A stretch of 48,063 nt of DNA from Mesorhizobium sp. L2C084A000. Its GTDB lineage: Bacteria > Pseudomonadota > Alphaproteobacteria > Rhizobiales > Rhizobiaceae. Shown piece by piece: positions 16,796 through 26,545 of this stretch. Within the stretch, counting starts at the first letter, position 1, and each line of letters opens with the position of its first letter. A model generated the notes under the pieces. It was not told the DNA's origin. It searched no databases and worked only from the letters and a program-made list of their open reading frames with translations. The DNA is taken from assembly GCF_000502875.1 (NCBI RefSeq), contig NZ_AYWX01000004.1, positions 1-48,063 on the forward strand, read 5' to 3'. The translations under genes and the position numbers were made by a program.

Positions 16796-18454
16796 TTATT
16801 GCACGGCCGCCGCCGCCGCCCGGCCGGCGCTGCGGCCGGAAAAGATGCAGCCGCCGAGGAAGGTACCCTCAAGCGCCGCGTAGCCATGCACGCCGCCGCC
16901 GCCGAAACCGGCGGCTTCACCGACAGCGTAGAGCCCCGCAACCGGCTGGCCATCGGCACCCAGCACGCGGCTGTCGAGATCGGTCTGCAGGCCGCCCAGC
17001 GTCTTGCGGGTCAGGATGTTGAGGCGCACCGCGATCAGCGGGCCGTTTGCCGGATCGAGCATCTTGTGCGGCTTGGCCGTGCGGATCAGGCGGTCGCCGA
17101 GATAGGCGCGCGCCCCGCGCAGGGCGCTGATTTGCATGTCCTTGGAGAACGGGTTGTCCAGCTGCCGGTCGCGGGCGCGGATTTCGCGCTCGACCTGGGC
17201 CACCTCAAGAAGCGGCTCACCGCCGGCAAGCGCGTTCATGCGCGCGACCAGCGCCGGCAAATCGGCCTCGACGATGAAATCCTCACCTCTTTCCATGAAC
17301 GCCTTGACCGGACCCGGAATGCCCGAGGTGGCGCGGCCGAGCACCTGGCGCCAGCTCTTGCCGGTCAGGTCCGGGTTCTGTTCTGAGCCCGACAGCGCGA
17401 ACTCCTTCTGGATGATCTTCTTGGTCAGGATGAACCAGGAATAATCGAAGCCGGTGCTCATGATGTGGGAGAGCGTGCCCAGCGTGTCGAAGCCGGGATA
17501 GAGCGGCACCGGCAAGCGCTTGCCGCGCGCATCGAGCCACAGCGATGACGGGCCGGGCAGGATGCGGATCGCATGGTCGGTCCAGATCGGCGACCAGTTC
17601 CTGATGCCCTCGACATAGTGCCACATGCGGTCGCGGTTGACGATCGAGCCGCCGGCCCGTTCGGTGATCGCCAGCATTCGGCCGTCGACATGGTCGGGCA
17701 CACCGGTGATCATGCGCTTGGGCGCCGTGCCAAGCCGCTTGGGCCAATTCTCCCGCACCAGTTGATGGTTGGCGCCGATGCCGCCGGAGGCGACGATCAC
17801 CGCTTGGGCGTGAAGCTCGAAATCGCCTGATATTTCGCGCGAACTCTTGTGGCCGCGCTCGACAGCGCTGGGCTGCAGGATGTCGCCACGCACGCCGGTT
17901 ACAACAGCGCCCGTCCGTGTCAGTTCATTGACTCGGTGCCGGAACTTGAAGCTGATCAATCCACGCTTTTGCGCCTCGCGCACGCGTAGGACAAAAGGTT
18001 CGAGCACTCCCGGTCCCGTGCCCCAGGTGATGTGGAAGCGCGGCACCGAATTGCCGTGGCCGATGGCATTGCCGCCGCCGCGCTCGGCCCAGCCGACCAC
18101 GGGAAAGAACTTCAGGCCGCGCTGCAGCAGCCAGGATCGTTTTTCGCCGGCGGCAAAGCCGACATAGGCTTCCGCCCATCTGCGCGGCCAGAAATCCTCG
18201 GGCCGATCGAAAGCCGCGGTGCCCAGCCAGTCTTCCAGCGCCAGGTCATGCGAATCGCGGATGCGCATGCGCCGCTGCTCGGGCGAATCGACGAGGAAAA
18301 GGCCGCCGAACGACCAGAACGCCTGGCCGCCGAGCGACTGCTCCGGCTCCTGGTCGACGATGATGGTTTTCTTGCCGGCCTCGGCAAGCTCGGCGGCGGC
18401 AACCAGCCCGGCAAGGCCAGCGCCGACAATGATCACGTCCGCATCGTCAGCCAT
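16796..18454 (-). CDS. FAD-binding dehydrogenase (3-ketosteroid dehydrogenase-like flavoprotein)
   Basis: This 552-residue flavoprotein begins with the dinucleotide-binding motif VIIVGAGLAGLVAAAELAEAG and a following acidic strand end (IIVDQEPE). The C-terminus carries the second FAD-contact motif, GLYAVGEAAGFGGGGVHGYAALEGTFLGG seen in shortened form around residues 510-538. This layout is that of the FAD-binding-2 family (fumarate reductase flavoproteins, 3-ketosteroid delta-1-dehydrogenases). Related proteins are often annotated only as FAD-binding dehydrogenase, and the substrate is unknown. No signal peptide is seen. The Gfo/Idh gene upstream on the same strand ends 40 bp before its start, so they may share a transcript. 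Confidence 0.85.
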   Translation of the reverse strand: MADDADVIIVGAGLAGLVAAAELAEAGKKTIIVDQEPEQSLGGQAFWSFGGLFLVDSPEQRRMRIRDSHDLALEDWLGTAAFDRPEDFWPRRWAEAYVGFAAGEKRSWLLQRGLKFFPVVGWAERGGGNAIGHGNSVPRFHITWGTGPGVLEPFVLRVREAQKRGLISFKFRHRVNELTRTGAVVTGVRGDILQPSAVERGHKSSREISGDFELHAQAVIVASGGIGANHQLVRENWPKRLGTAPKRMITGVPDHVDGRMLAITERAGGSIVNRDRMWHYVEGIRNWSPIWTDHAIRILPGPSSLWLDARGKRLPVPLYPGFDTLGTLSHIMSTGFDYSWFILTKKIIQKEFALSGSEQNPDLTGKSWRQVLGRATSGIPGPVKAFMERGEDFIVEADLPALVARMNALAGGEPLLEVAQVEREIRARDRQLDNPFSKDMQISALRGARAYLGDRLIRTAKPHKMLDPANGPLIAVRLNILTRKTLGGLQTDLDSRVLGADGQPVAGLYAVGEAAGFGGGGVHGYAALEGTFLGGCIFSGRSAGRAAAAAVQ

Positions 18455-18494
18455 CTTTCCTCCCAGAATTAGCCGGTTACTTTATTGCAAGCGG

Positions 18495-19481
18495 TCAGAC
18501 GGTCTCCCAGCCGTCCGTGCCGCCGGCGCGGAAGATCGCATCGATGACTTTCTGGTTGAGCACAGATTCCTCCAGCGTGAAGACGCGCTCCTTGCCGCCC
18601 TGTGCCGCACGCGCGAAGGTCTCGACCTCCAGCCGGTACTGCTGCGTGCCGGGAAAGCGGAACACCTGCGCCTCGGAGTGGTTCTGGTTGTGCAGTTCGA
18701 CGCGGTGGTGGTCGTAGAGCCCGGCATTGAAAGGCGAGAACAACTCGATGAAACCCTTCTCACCGTGGAACACCATGACCTGGCGCGCCGCCATCTGCGT
18801 CGACAGGTAGAAGGACAGTTCGAAGTCACCGAAATCGGCGCGGATCGAGGAGTAGATGTCGGTGCCGAATTTCTGGTCGCGCTCGATCGTCGCCTGCACG
18901 CGCAGCGGCTCCTTGCCGGTCGAAAAGCGCGTCGACACGGTCGGGTAGACGCCGATGTCGGGCAGCGCGCCGCCGCCGAGGTCGAGCTGGTTGCGCATGT
19001 TGCTGGGGTCGACATTGTAGTAGGAGAAGGCACCCTGCACATGGCGCAGCCGGCCGATGGCGCCGCTGGCGATCAGGTCGCGTACCTTGATCCATTGCGG
19101 GTGGTAGATGACCATGAAGGCCTCGCAGACCAGCACCTTTTTCTGGTCGCGCAGCTTGATCAGCGGAAGAATGTCGTTGGCGTCGAGCGCCAGCGGCTTT
19201 TCGACCAGCACGTGCTTGCCGGCTTCGATGGCCTTTGCCGTCCATTCGACATGCTGCGAAGTCGGCAGCGGGATGTAGACGCCGTCGACCTCATTGGAGG
19301 CAAGCAGTTCCTCATAGGAGCCGAAGGCATGGCGCGCGCCGAAGCGGTCGGCGAGCGCCTTGGCCTTCGACAGGTCGCGGCTGGCGATCGCCGACAGCAC
19401 GCCGTTCTCCGCCTCGACCATGGCCGGCAACAAATGCTCGCGGCCGATCTTGGCCGTCGACAACACACCCCATCGGAACAT
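18495..19481 (-). CDS. Gfo/Idh/MocA-family oxidoreductase
   Basis: This 328-residue NAD(P)-dependent oxidoreductase acts on a sugar or polyol that cannot be named from sequence. The N-terminal Rossmann domain starts [20 protein letters not shown]. The family signature EKP is visible in [10 protein letters not shown], where the Lys helps catalysis. The C-terminal domain, with [10 protein letters not shown] and [12 protein letters not shown], carries the usual catalytic Asp/His region. Length matches dimeric family members of the glucose-fructose oxidoreductase and dihydrodiol dehydrogenase branch. It precedes the FAD dehydrogenase gene on the same strand, which could indicate a joint role in oxidising the same carbohydrate. 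Confidence 0.88.
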   Translation of the reverse strand: MFRWGVLSTAKIGREHLLPAMVEAENGVLSAIASRDLSKAKALADRFGARHAFGSYEELLASNEVDGVYIPLPTSQHVEWTAKAIEAGKHVLVEKPLALDANDILPLIKLRDQKKVLVCEAFMVIYHPQWIKVRDLIASGAIGRLRHVQGAFSYYNVDPSNMRNQLDLGGGALPDIGVYPTVSTRFSTGKEPLRVQATIERDQKFGTDIYSSIRADFGDFELSFYLSTQMAARQVMVFHGEKGFIELFSPFNAGLYDHHRVELHNQNHSEAQVFRFPGTQQYRLEVETFARAAQGGKERVFTLEESVLNQKVIDAIFRAGGTDGWETV

Positions 19482-19550
19482 CAGGCTTCTCCATCACGAT
19501 TACAGGCCACGAGGTTTGCCCGAAATTGCCGGAAAAGCCAATGACGAGGG

Positions 19551-20126
19551 TCAGCCCCTTTTGCCGGTCAGCGTCATGTCGAAGTCGACGATGTTGGAAT
19601 AGATCGGCGTGCCGACATCCATGCCGTAGCGTGACCTCAACACCTTGCCGGTGACATGGAATTTTATGGTGCCAGCCTTGAGACCGCCAAGCTCGGCCGT
19701 GAATTTTTCCGGGAACGTCTTGCCGCGCGCCGTCAGCCTACCGGAGACCAGGGCCGTGGTGTCGCTGGTTCGGGTCACACTGGTCGAGCGGAACTGGATT
19801 TCCGGGTTCTTGGCGGCATCGAACACCGCGTCGGAGCGCAGGAAGGCATCGATACGGCCCTGGCCGGTGCCGACGCTTTCGGGAAAGATGGTGAAATTGA
19901 CCTGCGAGCGCCCGACATCGCTGTTGTCGATGCGGATCGACCCCTTGAAGCGGGCAAAGGCGCCATTGAGGCCGCCGCCGCCGACCTTGTCGATGGAGAA
20001 GCGGATGCTGGAGCTGGCCGGGCTGATCGAATAGCTGCCGGCGGCGTCACCAAGCGCGACGGCCGCTGAAACAGGCATGGCAAGGCAAGCGGCGACCGCC
20101 GCAAATCCGAGGATGCGCGTGTACAT
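19551..20126 (-). CDS. YceI-family periplasmic lipid-binding protein
   Basis: This 191-residue protein has a clear signal peptide (MYTRILGFAAVAACLAMPVSA) and a mature part with the lipocalin-like YceI pattern: YSISPASSSIRFSIDK at the start, FKGSIRID in the middle and a C-terminal IYSNIVDFDMTLTGKRG. YceI proteins bind isoprenoid or amphiphilic molecules in the periplasm; the ligand here is unknown. The cytochrome b561 gene lies 68 bp upstream on the same strand, an arrangement often seen for YceI genes. They may form a small periplasmic redox or quinone-related unit, which is inference from association. Confidence 0.88.
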   Translation of the reverse strand: MYTRILGFAAVAACLAMPVSAAVALGDAAGSYSISPASSSIRFSIDKVGGGGLNGAFARFKGSIRIDNSDVGRSQVNFTIFPESVGTGQGRIDAFLRSDAVFDAAKNPEIQFRSTSVTRTSDTTALVSGRLTARGKTFPEKFTAELGGLKAGTIKFHVTGKVLRSRYGMDVGTPIYSNIVDFDMTLTGKRG

Positions 20127-20194
20127 GGGATGTTCCTTGTTGGAGGCAGCGCATTTCTTGCGCCCTCACTCCATGAACGAATGAACCGCTCGCT

Positions 20195-20767
20195 CTATTC
20201 CGGATCTGACGAAGGCGTGATCATGCGCGTGAGCACGCCATCCCTGAGCTGGAAATGATGCCGCAGTGCCGCCGCGACGTGGAGCGCGACCAGAGCCATG
20301 CCGGCATAGCCGAGATACCAGTGCGCCGCCGCCCAGAAGCTTTCGGCACCATCCGATTCGGCCAGCGGCAGGTTCGGCATGATGAACAGGTTGAACGGCA
20401 GGCTGGGAATCTCCAGCATCGAGACCGACACCAGCGCCCAGCCGGACAAGGGCAAGGCAAGCTGGAACGCGTAGAGCGCAAAATGGGCCAACGGTGCCGC
20501 CCGACGCTCCAGAGTCCCGACCGAGCGCGGCAGCGGCGGCCATACATTGCCAAGGCGCCAGGCGATGCGCAGGACGATCAGGCCGAGCAGCAGAAAACCG
20601 AAGGATTTGTGCAGCTGGATCAGTTCGAAGGCGGTGCGCTGGCTGGTCAGCCGCACCATGACGAAGCCGAGTCCGAACTGGCCGATGAAGATGAGCGCAA
20701 TCAGCCAGTGGAGAATGATCGCGCCCCAGCCGTAGCTGGTCGTGCTATTGGTGATCGATGTTTGCAT
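20195..20767 (-). CDS. Cytochrome b561-type membrane protein
   Basis: This 190-residue integral membrane protein has four predicted transmembrane helices, each carrying or flanked by a conserved His likely to bind b-type haem: ILHWLIALIFIGQ, LIQLHKSFGFLLLGL, LAHFALYAFQLALPLSG and ALVALHVAAALRHHF. This is the bacterial cytochrome b561 (CybB-like) layout. It probably moves electrons between the quinone pool and a periplasmic partner. I chose ATG 20767 (MQTSITNSTT), because the 22 extra residues of the longer frame are arginine/proline-rich and would overlap the LysR gene. The ribosome site is weak. The YceI gene follows on the same strand. Confidence 0.87.
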   Translation of the reverse strand: MQTSITNSTTSYGWGAIILHWLIALIFIGQFGLGFVMVRLTSQRTAFELIQLHKSFGFLLLGLIVLRIAWRLGNVWPPLPRSVGTLERRAAPLAHFALYAFQLALPLSGWALVSVSMLEIPSLPFNLFIMPNLPLAESDGAESFWAAAHWYLGYAGMALVALHVAAALRHHFQLRDGVLTRMITPSSDPE

Positions 20768-20825
20768 CGTTGGTGAACGACCGCGATGCCGGTTTTCTTC
20801 CACCAGGGGGAGGGGCGAGCCCGCT

Positions 20826-21716
20826 CTATCCACTCACCTTGAAGAAATCGACAAACGCCCTGAGCGCTGGCCGCATCTGACGGCGGCTCGGATAATAGAC
20901 AAAGAAGCCGTCGAAGGGCGGGCACCAATCCTCCAGCACGCGGATCAGCCTGCCGTCGGCGAGCGGGGCGCGGACATAATCCTCAAAGACGAAGGCAAGC
21001 CCGGCGCCGTCGACCGCCGCCTGCGCGATCAGATGGTCCTCATCGAGGATCAGCGGTCCCTCCACCGCCATCTCGATCGTCTCGCGGCCTTTCTCGAATT
21101 CCCAGCGGTAGAGGATGCCGCTGGAGAAGCGGAAGCGGATGCAGCGGTGGCCGGCTAGGTCGCGCGGGTGGAGCGGCTTGGGGCTCACCTCGAAATAGAC
21201 CGGGGCGCCGACCACCGCGCCGCGAAGGTCCGGCCCGATGCGCACCGCGATCATGTCGCGCTGCAGGCTCTCGCCTAGCCTGACTCCAGCATCGAAGCCG
21301 CCTTCCACCACGTCGGTGAAGCGGTCCTCGATGACGATCTCCAGCACGATGTCGGGATAGGCCGACGCAAAGGCGCCCAGCCGTGGCGTCAGCGCCAAAT
21401 GGGCCGCCGTGCGCGGCACGGTCAGCCGCAGATTGCCGGCCGGTCGGTCGCGCGCTTCGATTGCCGTCTCCAGCGCCAGGTCGATCTCGGAAAGCGCCGG
21501 CCGCAATCGCTCGAGCAGTTGCGCGCCCTCCTCGGTCGGGGCAACGCTGCGCGTGCTGCGTGCCAACAGGCGCACGCCAAGCCGGGCTTCGAGGCTGGAT
21601 ACCGCGTGGCTAACCGCCGAAGGCGCGATGGCCAATTCCCTGGCAGCGCCGCGAAAGCTGCCGCATTGAGCGACAGTCGCCAGCACCGCCAGTTGTGAAA
21701 GATGCGCTCGATTCAT
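20826..21716 (-). CDS. LysR-family transcriptional regulator
   Basis: This 296-residue regulator has an N-terminal winged helix-turn-helix (MNRAHLSQLAVLATVAQCGS, GAARELAIAPSAVSHAVSSL) and a C-terminal periplasmic-binding-protein-like effector domain of normal length. The sub-type (RLGVRLLARSTRSVAPTEEG, then GNLRLTVPRTAAHLAL and GVRLGESLQRDMIAV) matches the CrgA/AaeR-like group, which often controls adjacent oxidoreductases. ATG 21716 was chosen over an in-frame start 34 residues upstream because the HTH normally starts near the N-terminus and the longer form would overlap the aldo/keto reductase start. It is divergent from that reductase with a 96-bp spacer and is its likely regulator. The effector is unknown. 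Confidence 0.92.
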   Translation of the reverse strand: MNRAHLSQLAVLATVAQCGSFRGAARELAIAPSAVSHAVSSLEARLGVRLLARSTRSVAPTEEGAQLLERLRPALSEIDLALETAIEARDRPAGNLRLTVPRTAAHLALTPRLGAFASAYPDIVLEIVIEDRFTDVVEGGFDAGVRLGESLQRDMIAVRIGPDLRGAVVGAPVYFEVSPKPLHPRDLAGHRCIRFRFSSGILYRWEFEKGRETIEMAVEGPLILDEDHLIAQAAVDGAGLAFVFEDYVRAPLADGRLIRVLEDWCPPFDGFFVYYPSRRQMRPALRAFVDFFKVSG

Positions 21717-21812
21717 TGATCTATCTTTTAGTACAGCCCGTGCGGATGAAAACCGATTATCGAACACAAGGCAAGGCGCTATTTCTGCCACATCGCAACA
21801 AGGAGACGCGTT

Positions 21813-22808
<996 letters not shown>

Positions 22809-22826
22809 AAGCTGGTGAGTAAGCGG

Positions 22827-22850
22827 AAGGGGTGCTTCGGCGCCCCTTTT
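22827..22850 (+). terminator. Rho-independent terminator after aldo/keto reductase
   Basis: GGGGTGC-TTCG-GCGCCCC forms a 7-bp stem (one G-T pair) with a UUCG loop, followed by TTTT. It is placed 21 bp after the reductase stop on the same strand. Confidence 0.8.
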
Positions 22851-22880
22851 CATGCGCGATGGTGCAGAAGGTTGCGTGAC

Positions 22881-23062
22881 GTTGGCGCGAGGCACCCCCC
22901 TCTGTCCTGCCGGACATCTCCCCCGCAAGGGGGGAGATCGGATGTCACGCCGGCTTTCGCCAATCACCAACGTTGCAAGAAGGGTGCCGCCGATGAAGTT
23001 GCCAATCTCCCTCCTTGCGGGGGAGATGGCCGGCAGGCCAGAGGGGGGTGCCTCGCGCCAAC
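22881..23062. repeat. Mosaic palindromic intergenic repeat, copy 3 (longest)
   Basis: The 24 outermost bases on each side (starting GTTGGCGCGAGGCACC, ending GGTGCCTCGCGCCAAC) are perfect inverted repeats. Inside come the CATCTCCCCC / GGGGGAGATG arms shared with the copies at 4751 and 15643, and a core with TTTCGCCAATCACCAACGTT. It fills the gap between the aldo/keto reductase terminator and the convergent nucleotidyltransferase gene. Confidence 0.88.
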
Positions 23063-23076
23063 ATTCCGGCAACTCC

Positions 23077-23679
23077 CTACCAAGGCACGACAGTGGTCCC
23101 CGGCCAATACTCCTGGGCGCGTCTGCCCTTCACCTCATGCGTGCGCTGATTGTCCATCACCCGGTTCGGTGTGATGCGGAACGAAAAAATATCGTCAAGA
23201 CCAAATGGAGCCACGATCTCGAGCTGCCCATCCGCATCGTATCGCACACCCACCGCATGGGTCTTCGACGCAAAATAGCTGACGGATTCGCTGGCGCTCG
23301 AATAGCGCGGGCAGGGTTGGCAGAACTTCTGCGGATACCATAGATGCACCCGCGCCTGGTTGCGCACCTCGACCGGCAACGCTAGCCCCTCGAAATGCCG
23401 CGCCGCCCGGCGGATCACCGCGTCCTCGGCCTCGTAGGACAGGTCGCTGTCATCGAAGTAGAAGAGATCAACGTCCTTGATGCCGTAACCCGAAGGCTTG
23501 CCGGTCAGGTGGTTCCAGACACTGTTGTAGAGCGCGCCGGACACCACCAGCCAGCCCGGCAGGTCGAGCGTGCGAGCCCGCGCCAGCGCGTCGCGGACCA
23601 GCGGGTCGGCAGGCACGATGGCGAGAAACGCCGCGCGCTGTTCTTCGAAAGGAAGTCCGGAATACCGCAGATGGTCCAT
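23077..23679 (-). CDS. Nucleotidyltransferase family protein (DUF925 type)
   Basis: This ~200-residue protein has the nucleotidyltransferase-like pattern of the DUF925 (NTP_transf_6) group: GALYNSVWNHLTGKPSGYGIKDVDLFYFDDSDLSYEAED is the diagnostic stretch (residues about 45-85), whose DVDLFYFDD acidic residues would bind metal. Later come RNQARVHLWYPQKF and FGLDDIFSFRITPN. The family fold resembles nucleotide transferases, but no substrate or partner is established. ATG 23679 is the only plausible ATG in frame near the pheT stop. An 8-bp stem-loop covers it, so non-ATG starts slightly upstream are possible. It follows pheT by 38 bp on the same strand and may be the operon's last gene. Confidence 0.8.
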   Translation of the reverse strand: MDHLRYSGLPFEEQRAAFLAIVPADPLVRDALARARTLDLPGWLVVSGALYNSVWNHLTGKPSGYGIKDVDLFYFDDSDLSYEAEDAVIRRAARHFEGLALPVEVRNQARVHLWYPQKFCQPCPRYSSASESVSYFASKTHAVGVRYDADGQLEIVAPFGLDDIFSFRITPNRVMDNQRTHEVKGRRAQEYWPGTTVVPW

Positions 23680-23697
23680 CGCCCTTTGGAGGGCGAT
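23678..23697. other. Stem-loop over the nucleotidyltransferase start
   Basis: ATCGCCCT-TTGG-AGGGCGAT is a perfect 8-bp stem with a 4-base loop, in the 38 bp between pheT and the next gene and reaching the ATG. Without a T-run it is a poor terminator; it could mask the ribosome site. Confidence 0.5.
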
Positions 23698-23717
23698 TCG
23701 CCATCTGCTCGCAAGTC

Positions 23718-26126
23718 TTAGCCGCGCAGAACGCCGCCCGTCTGCTTGCCGACATTCTCGACGATACGCTTGGCCAGTGCCTCGAAATCCTCGTCGGTCA
23801 GCGTCTTTTCGACCGGCTGGATCGACACTTCGATGGCAATAGACTTCCTGCCCTCGCCGAGCGAAGCGCCTTCGAAGATGTCGAAGACCGAAACGCCCGT
23901 GATGAGCTTCTTGTCGGCGGCGAGCGCCGCGCGGACCAGCGTGCCGGCCTCGACCGTTTTGTCGACGACGAAAGCGAAGTCGCGCTTGACCGCCTGGAAG
24001 GGGGACAGTTCCAGTTTCGGCTTGGTTTTCGTCGGCTTGGCCTTCGGTTCGGGCACCGCATCGACGAACACCTCGAAGCCGCACAGCGGCCCGGAAACAT
24101 CGAGCCCCTCCAGCGTCTTCGGGTGGAATTCGCCAAAGGTGCCGAGCACGGTTTTCGGGCCGAGCTTGATGGTGCCGGAACGGCCGGGATGGTACCAGGC
24201 TGGACCGCCGGCCTCGATCTGCAGCCGCTCGACCGGCGCACCGCAGGCTTCGAGCGCGGCGATCGCGTCGGCCTTGGCGTCGAACACGCCGACCGCACCC
24301 GAATTGCCGGCCCAGTTGCGGCCTGAGCCGTCGAGCTTGGCGGTGCCGCGGCGCACGCCGGCGGCGACGCGCCGCTGCTGGTCGGCGCCGTCGCCCTCAT
24401 AGGTGCCCGACACTTCGAACAGCGCCACGTCGCCGATACCCTTGTCGGCGTTGCGCTGGGCAGCCGCGATCAGGCCCGGCAGCAGCGACGGCCGCATGTC
24501 GGACATGTTGGCGGCGATCGGGTTGGCGAGCTTCAGCGCGGTCTGGCCACCGCCGAACAGCTCGGCATGCTTGGCCGGAATGAACGACCAGGTGACGGCT
24601 TCCATCATGCCGCGCACGGCAAGCGCGCGCTTGGCGGTGCGGGTGCGGACCTGCAGCGTGGTGAGTATCCTTGCGTTGACCGCGTCATGCGCACCGAGCG
24701 GCTGCGGCGCGATGTTGTCGACGCCGTGGATGCGCATGACTTCCTCGACCAGGTCTGCCTTGCCATCGACGTCGGGGCGCCAGGACGGCACGGCGACATC
24801 GACGACATCGCCCGAGCCCTCCGGCTTGAAGCCGAGGCGCGACAGGATGTCGAGGCTTTCCGCCCTGGGAACCTCGATGCCGGTCAGCCTCTTCACTTCC
24901 GAAAGCGGGAAGGAAACGATCTTCGACTTGTGGCCGGCGTAACCGACGACTTCCATTTCGGTCGGCGTGCCGCCGCAGAAATCGAGCACCAGTTTCGTTG
25001 CCAGCTCGACGCCAGGCACCATGAATTCAGGGTCCACGCCGCGCTCGAAGCGGTAGCGCGCGTCGGTGATGATGCCGAGCGTACGGCCGGTGCGCGCCGT
25101 GGTGATCGGATCCCAAAGGGCGGATTCGATCAGCACGTCGGTCGTGTTCTCGTCGCAGCCCGAATGCTCGCCGCCCATGATGCCGGCGATGGACTCGACG
25201 CCATTGTCATCAGCGATGACACACATTTCCGGCGTCAGCGTGTATTCGCGGCCGTCGAGCGCCTGCACCTTTTCACCATCGCGCGCGCGGCGCACGACGA
25301 GATTGCCGGCAACCTTGCTGGCGTCGAACACATGCAGCGGGCGTCCGCGGTCGAAGGTGACGTAGTTGGTGATGTCGACCAGCGCGCTGATGGGTCTCAG
25401 GCCAATGGCGATCAGCCGCTGCTGCAGCCATTTTGGCGACGGCCCATTCTTGACGCCCTTGACCAGGTTGAGCGCGAAGCCGGGGCAAAGCTCCGGCGCT
25501 TCGATCGTCACCTTGACCGGACACATGCCATTGCCGACATGCGGCATGATGGCGCCGCCAACGAGGCGGCCAAGCCCGCTCGCCGCCAGATCCCTGGCGA
25601 TGCCATAGACGCTGGTGGCATCCGGCCGGTTCGGCGTCAAATTGATCTCGATGACCGGATCGTCGATATGCGCATAGGCGGCGAAGCTGGTGCCGACCGG
25701 CGCATCCTCGGGCAGGTCGATGATGCCGTTGTGTTCGTCTGACAGTTCCAGCTCGCGCTCGGAACACATCATGCCGTGGCTTTCGACCCCCCTGATCTTG
25801 CCGACCGCCAGCGTCACGTCGATGCCGGGCACATAGGTGCCGGGCGCGGCAAAGGCGCCGATCAGGCCAGCGCGGGCGTTTGGCGCGCCGCAGACGACCT
25901 GCACGGGTGGCTTGCCGTCGCCCGTATCGACGGTCAGCACGCGCAGCCGGTCGGCATCGGGATGCTGGACCGCCGTCAGCACCCTGGCGATGACGAAGGG
26001 CTTCAGGCTTGACTTGTCGTCGACATGCTCGACTTCGAGGCCGATCGAGGTCAGCCGCTCGACGATCTCGTCGAGCGTAGCGTCGGTCTCTAGGTGGTCC
26101 TTGAGCCAGGAGAGGGTGAATTTCAT
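23718..26126 (-). CDS. pheT: Phenylalanyl-tRNA synthetase beta subunit
   Basis: This 802-residue beta subunit joins PheS in the (alpha-beta)2 enzyme that charges tRNA-Phe. Domains in order: an OB-fold tRNA-binding domain (about 40-150, with [14 protein letters not shown] and [12 protein letters not shown]), the B3/B4 editing region (about 210-390), the B5 domain (about 405-475), a catalytic-like core, and a C-terminal ferredoxin-fold anticodon-binding domain (from about 705, [19 protein letters not shown]). The length is normal for bacteria. Its ATG overlaps the stop of the GFA-family gene (ATGA), so translation is coupled to that gene rather than directly to pheS. Confidence 0.97.
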   Translation of the reverse strand: MKFTLSWLKDHLETDATLDEIVERLTSIGLEVEHVDDKSSLKPFVIARVLTAVQHPDADRLRVLTVDTGDGKPPVQVVCGAPNARAGLIGAFAAPGTYVPGIDVTLAVGKIRGVESHGMMCSERELELSDEHNGIIDLPEDAPVGTSFAAYAHIDDPVIEINLTPNRPDATSVYGIARDLAASGLGRLVGGAIMPHVGNGMCPVKVTIEAPELCPGFALNLVKGVKNGPSPKWLQQRLIAIGLRPISALVDITNYVTFDRGRPLHVFDASKVAGNLVVRRARDGEKVQALDGREYTLTPEMCVIADDNGVESIAGIMGGEHSGCDENTTDVLIESALWDPITTARTGRTLGIITDARYRFERGVDPEFMVPGVELATKLVLDFCGGTPTEMEVVGYAGHKSKIVSFPLSEVKRLTGIEVPRAESLDILSRLGFKPEGSGDVVDVAVPSWRPDVDGKADLVEEVMRIHGVDNIAPQPLGAHDAVNARILTTLQVRTRTAKRALAVRGMMEAVTWSFIPAKHAELFGGGQTALKLANPIAANMSDMRPSLLPGLIAAAQRNADKGIGDVALFEVSGTYEGDGADQQRRVAAGVRRGTAKLDGSGRNWAGNSGAVGVFDAKADAIAALEACGAPVERLQIEAGGPAWYHPGRSGTIKLGPKTVLGTFGEFHPKTLEGLDVSGPLCGFEVFVDAVPEPKAKPTKTKPKLELSPFQAVKRDFAFVVDKTVEAGTLVRAALAADKKLITGVSVFDIFEGASLGEGRKSIAIEVSIQPVEKTLTDEDFEALAKRIVENVGKQTGGVLRG

Positions 26127-26545
26127 GGGGCTGTTCCGTCTGGTCTTTTGACGCTTGATTTCAGATGTCTCGGCAGGTCGTCGGACATATGCAGGTAGGG
26201 CAGCTGCTCGCCGACATAGGCATGCAGCGTGGGTTCAAAATCGGCTGGCATGTCCATGGCGCCGAGCATGAAGTAGATGTCGTCTTCCAGCCGCTCGTCG
26301 ACATAGGCGATGGGTGAGCCGCAAGTGCCGCAGAACGAGCGCGTCACCGGGCCGTTCTCGAACATCTTCAGCGCCTTGCCGGTGAACGCGACCTGACCGG
26401 CCGGGAAGCCGACAAAGGCCGATACAGGCGCGCCGCTGGCCCGCCGGCAATCGCCGCAATGGCAATAGCTGACGTGGTGCGGTTCGGCCGATGCCTCGAA
26501 CCGCACGGCGCCGCAGCGACAGCCGCCGGCGTAGGGCGCTGTCAT
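26123..26545 (-). CDS. GFA-family (glutathione-dependent formaldehyde-activating-like) zinc protein
   Basis: This 140-residue protein has the complete cysteine set of the GFA fold: C9-x-C11 (GGCRCG), CHCGDC at about residues 32-37, and FCGTCG near residue 75. These bind two zinc ions in GFA/CENP-V proteins. The founding member accelerates formation of S-hydroxymethylglutathione, but most family members have no known substrate. It is wedged between pheS and pheT. Its ATG overlaps the pheS stop and its stop overlaps the pheT start, both as ATGA. This ties its expression to the synthetase. No other detoxification gene is nearby, so its role is unclear. Confidence 0.9.
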   Translation of the reverse strand: MTAPYAGGCRCGAVRFEASAEPHHVSYCHCGDCRRASGAPVSAFVGFPAGQVAFTGKALKMFENGPVTRSFCGTCGSPIAYVDERLEDDIYFMLGAMDMPADFEPTLHAYVGEQLPYLHMSDDLPRHLKSSVKRPDGTAP

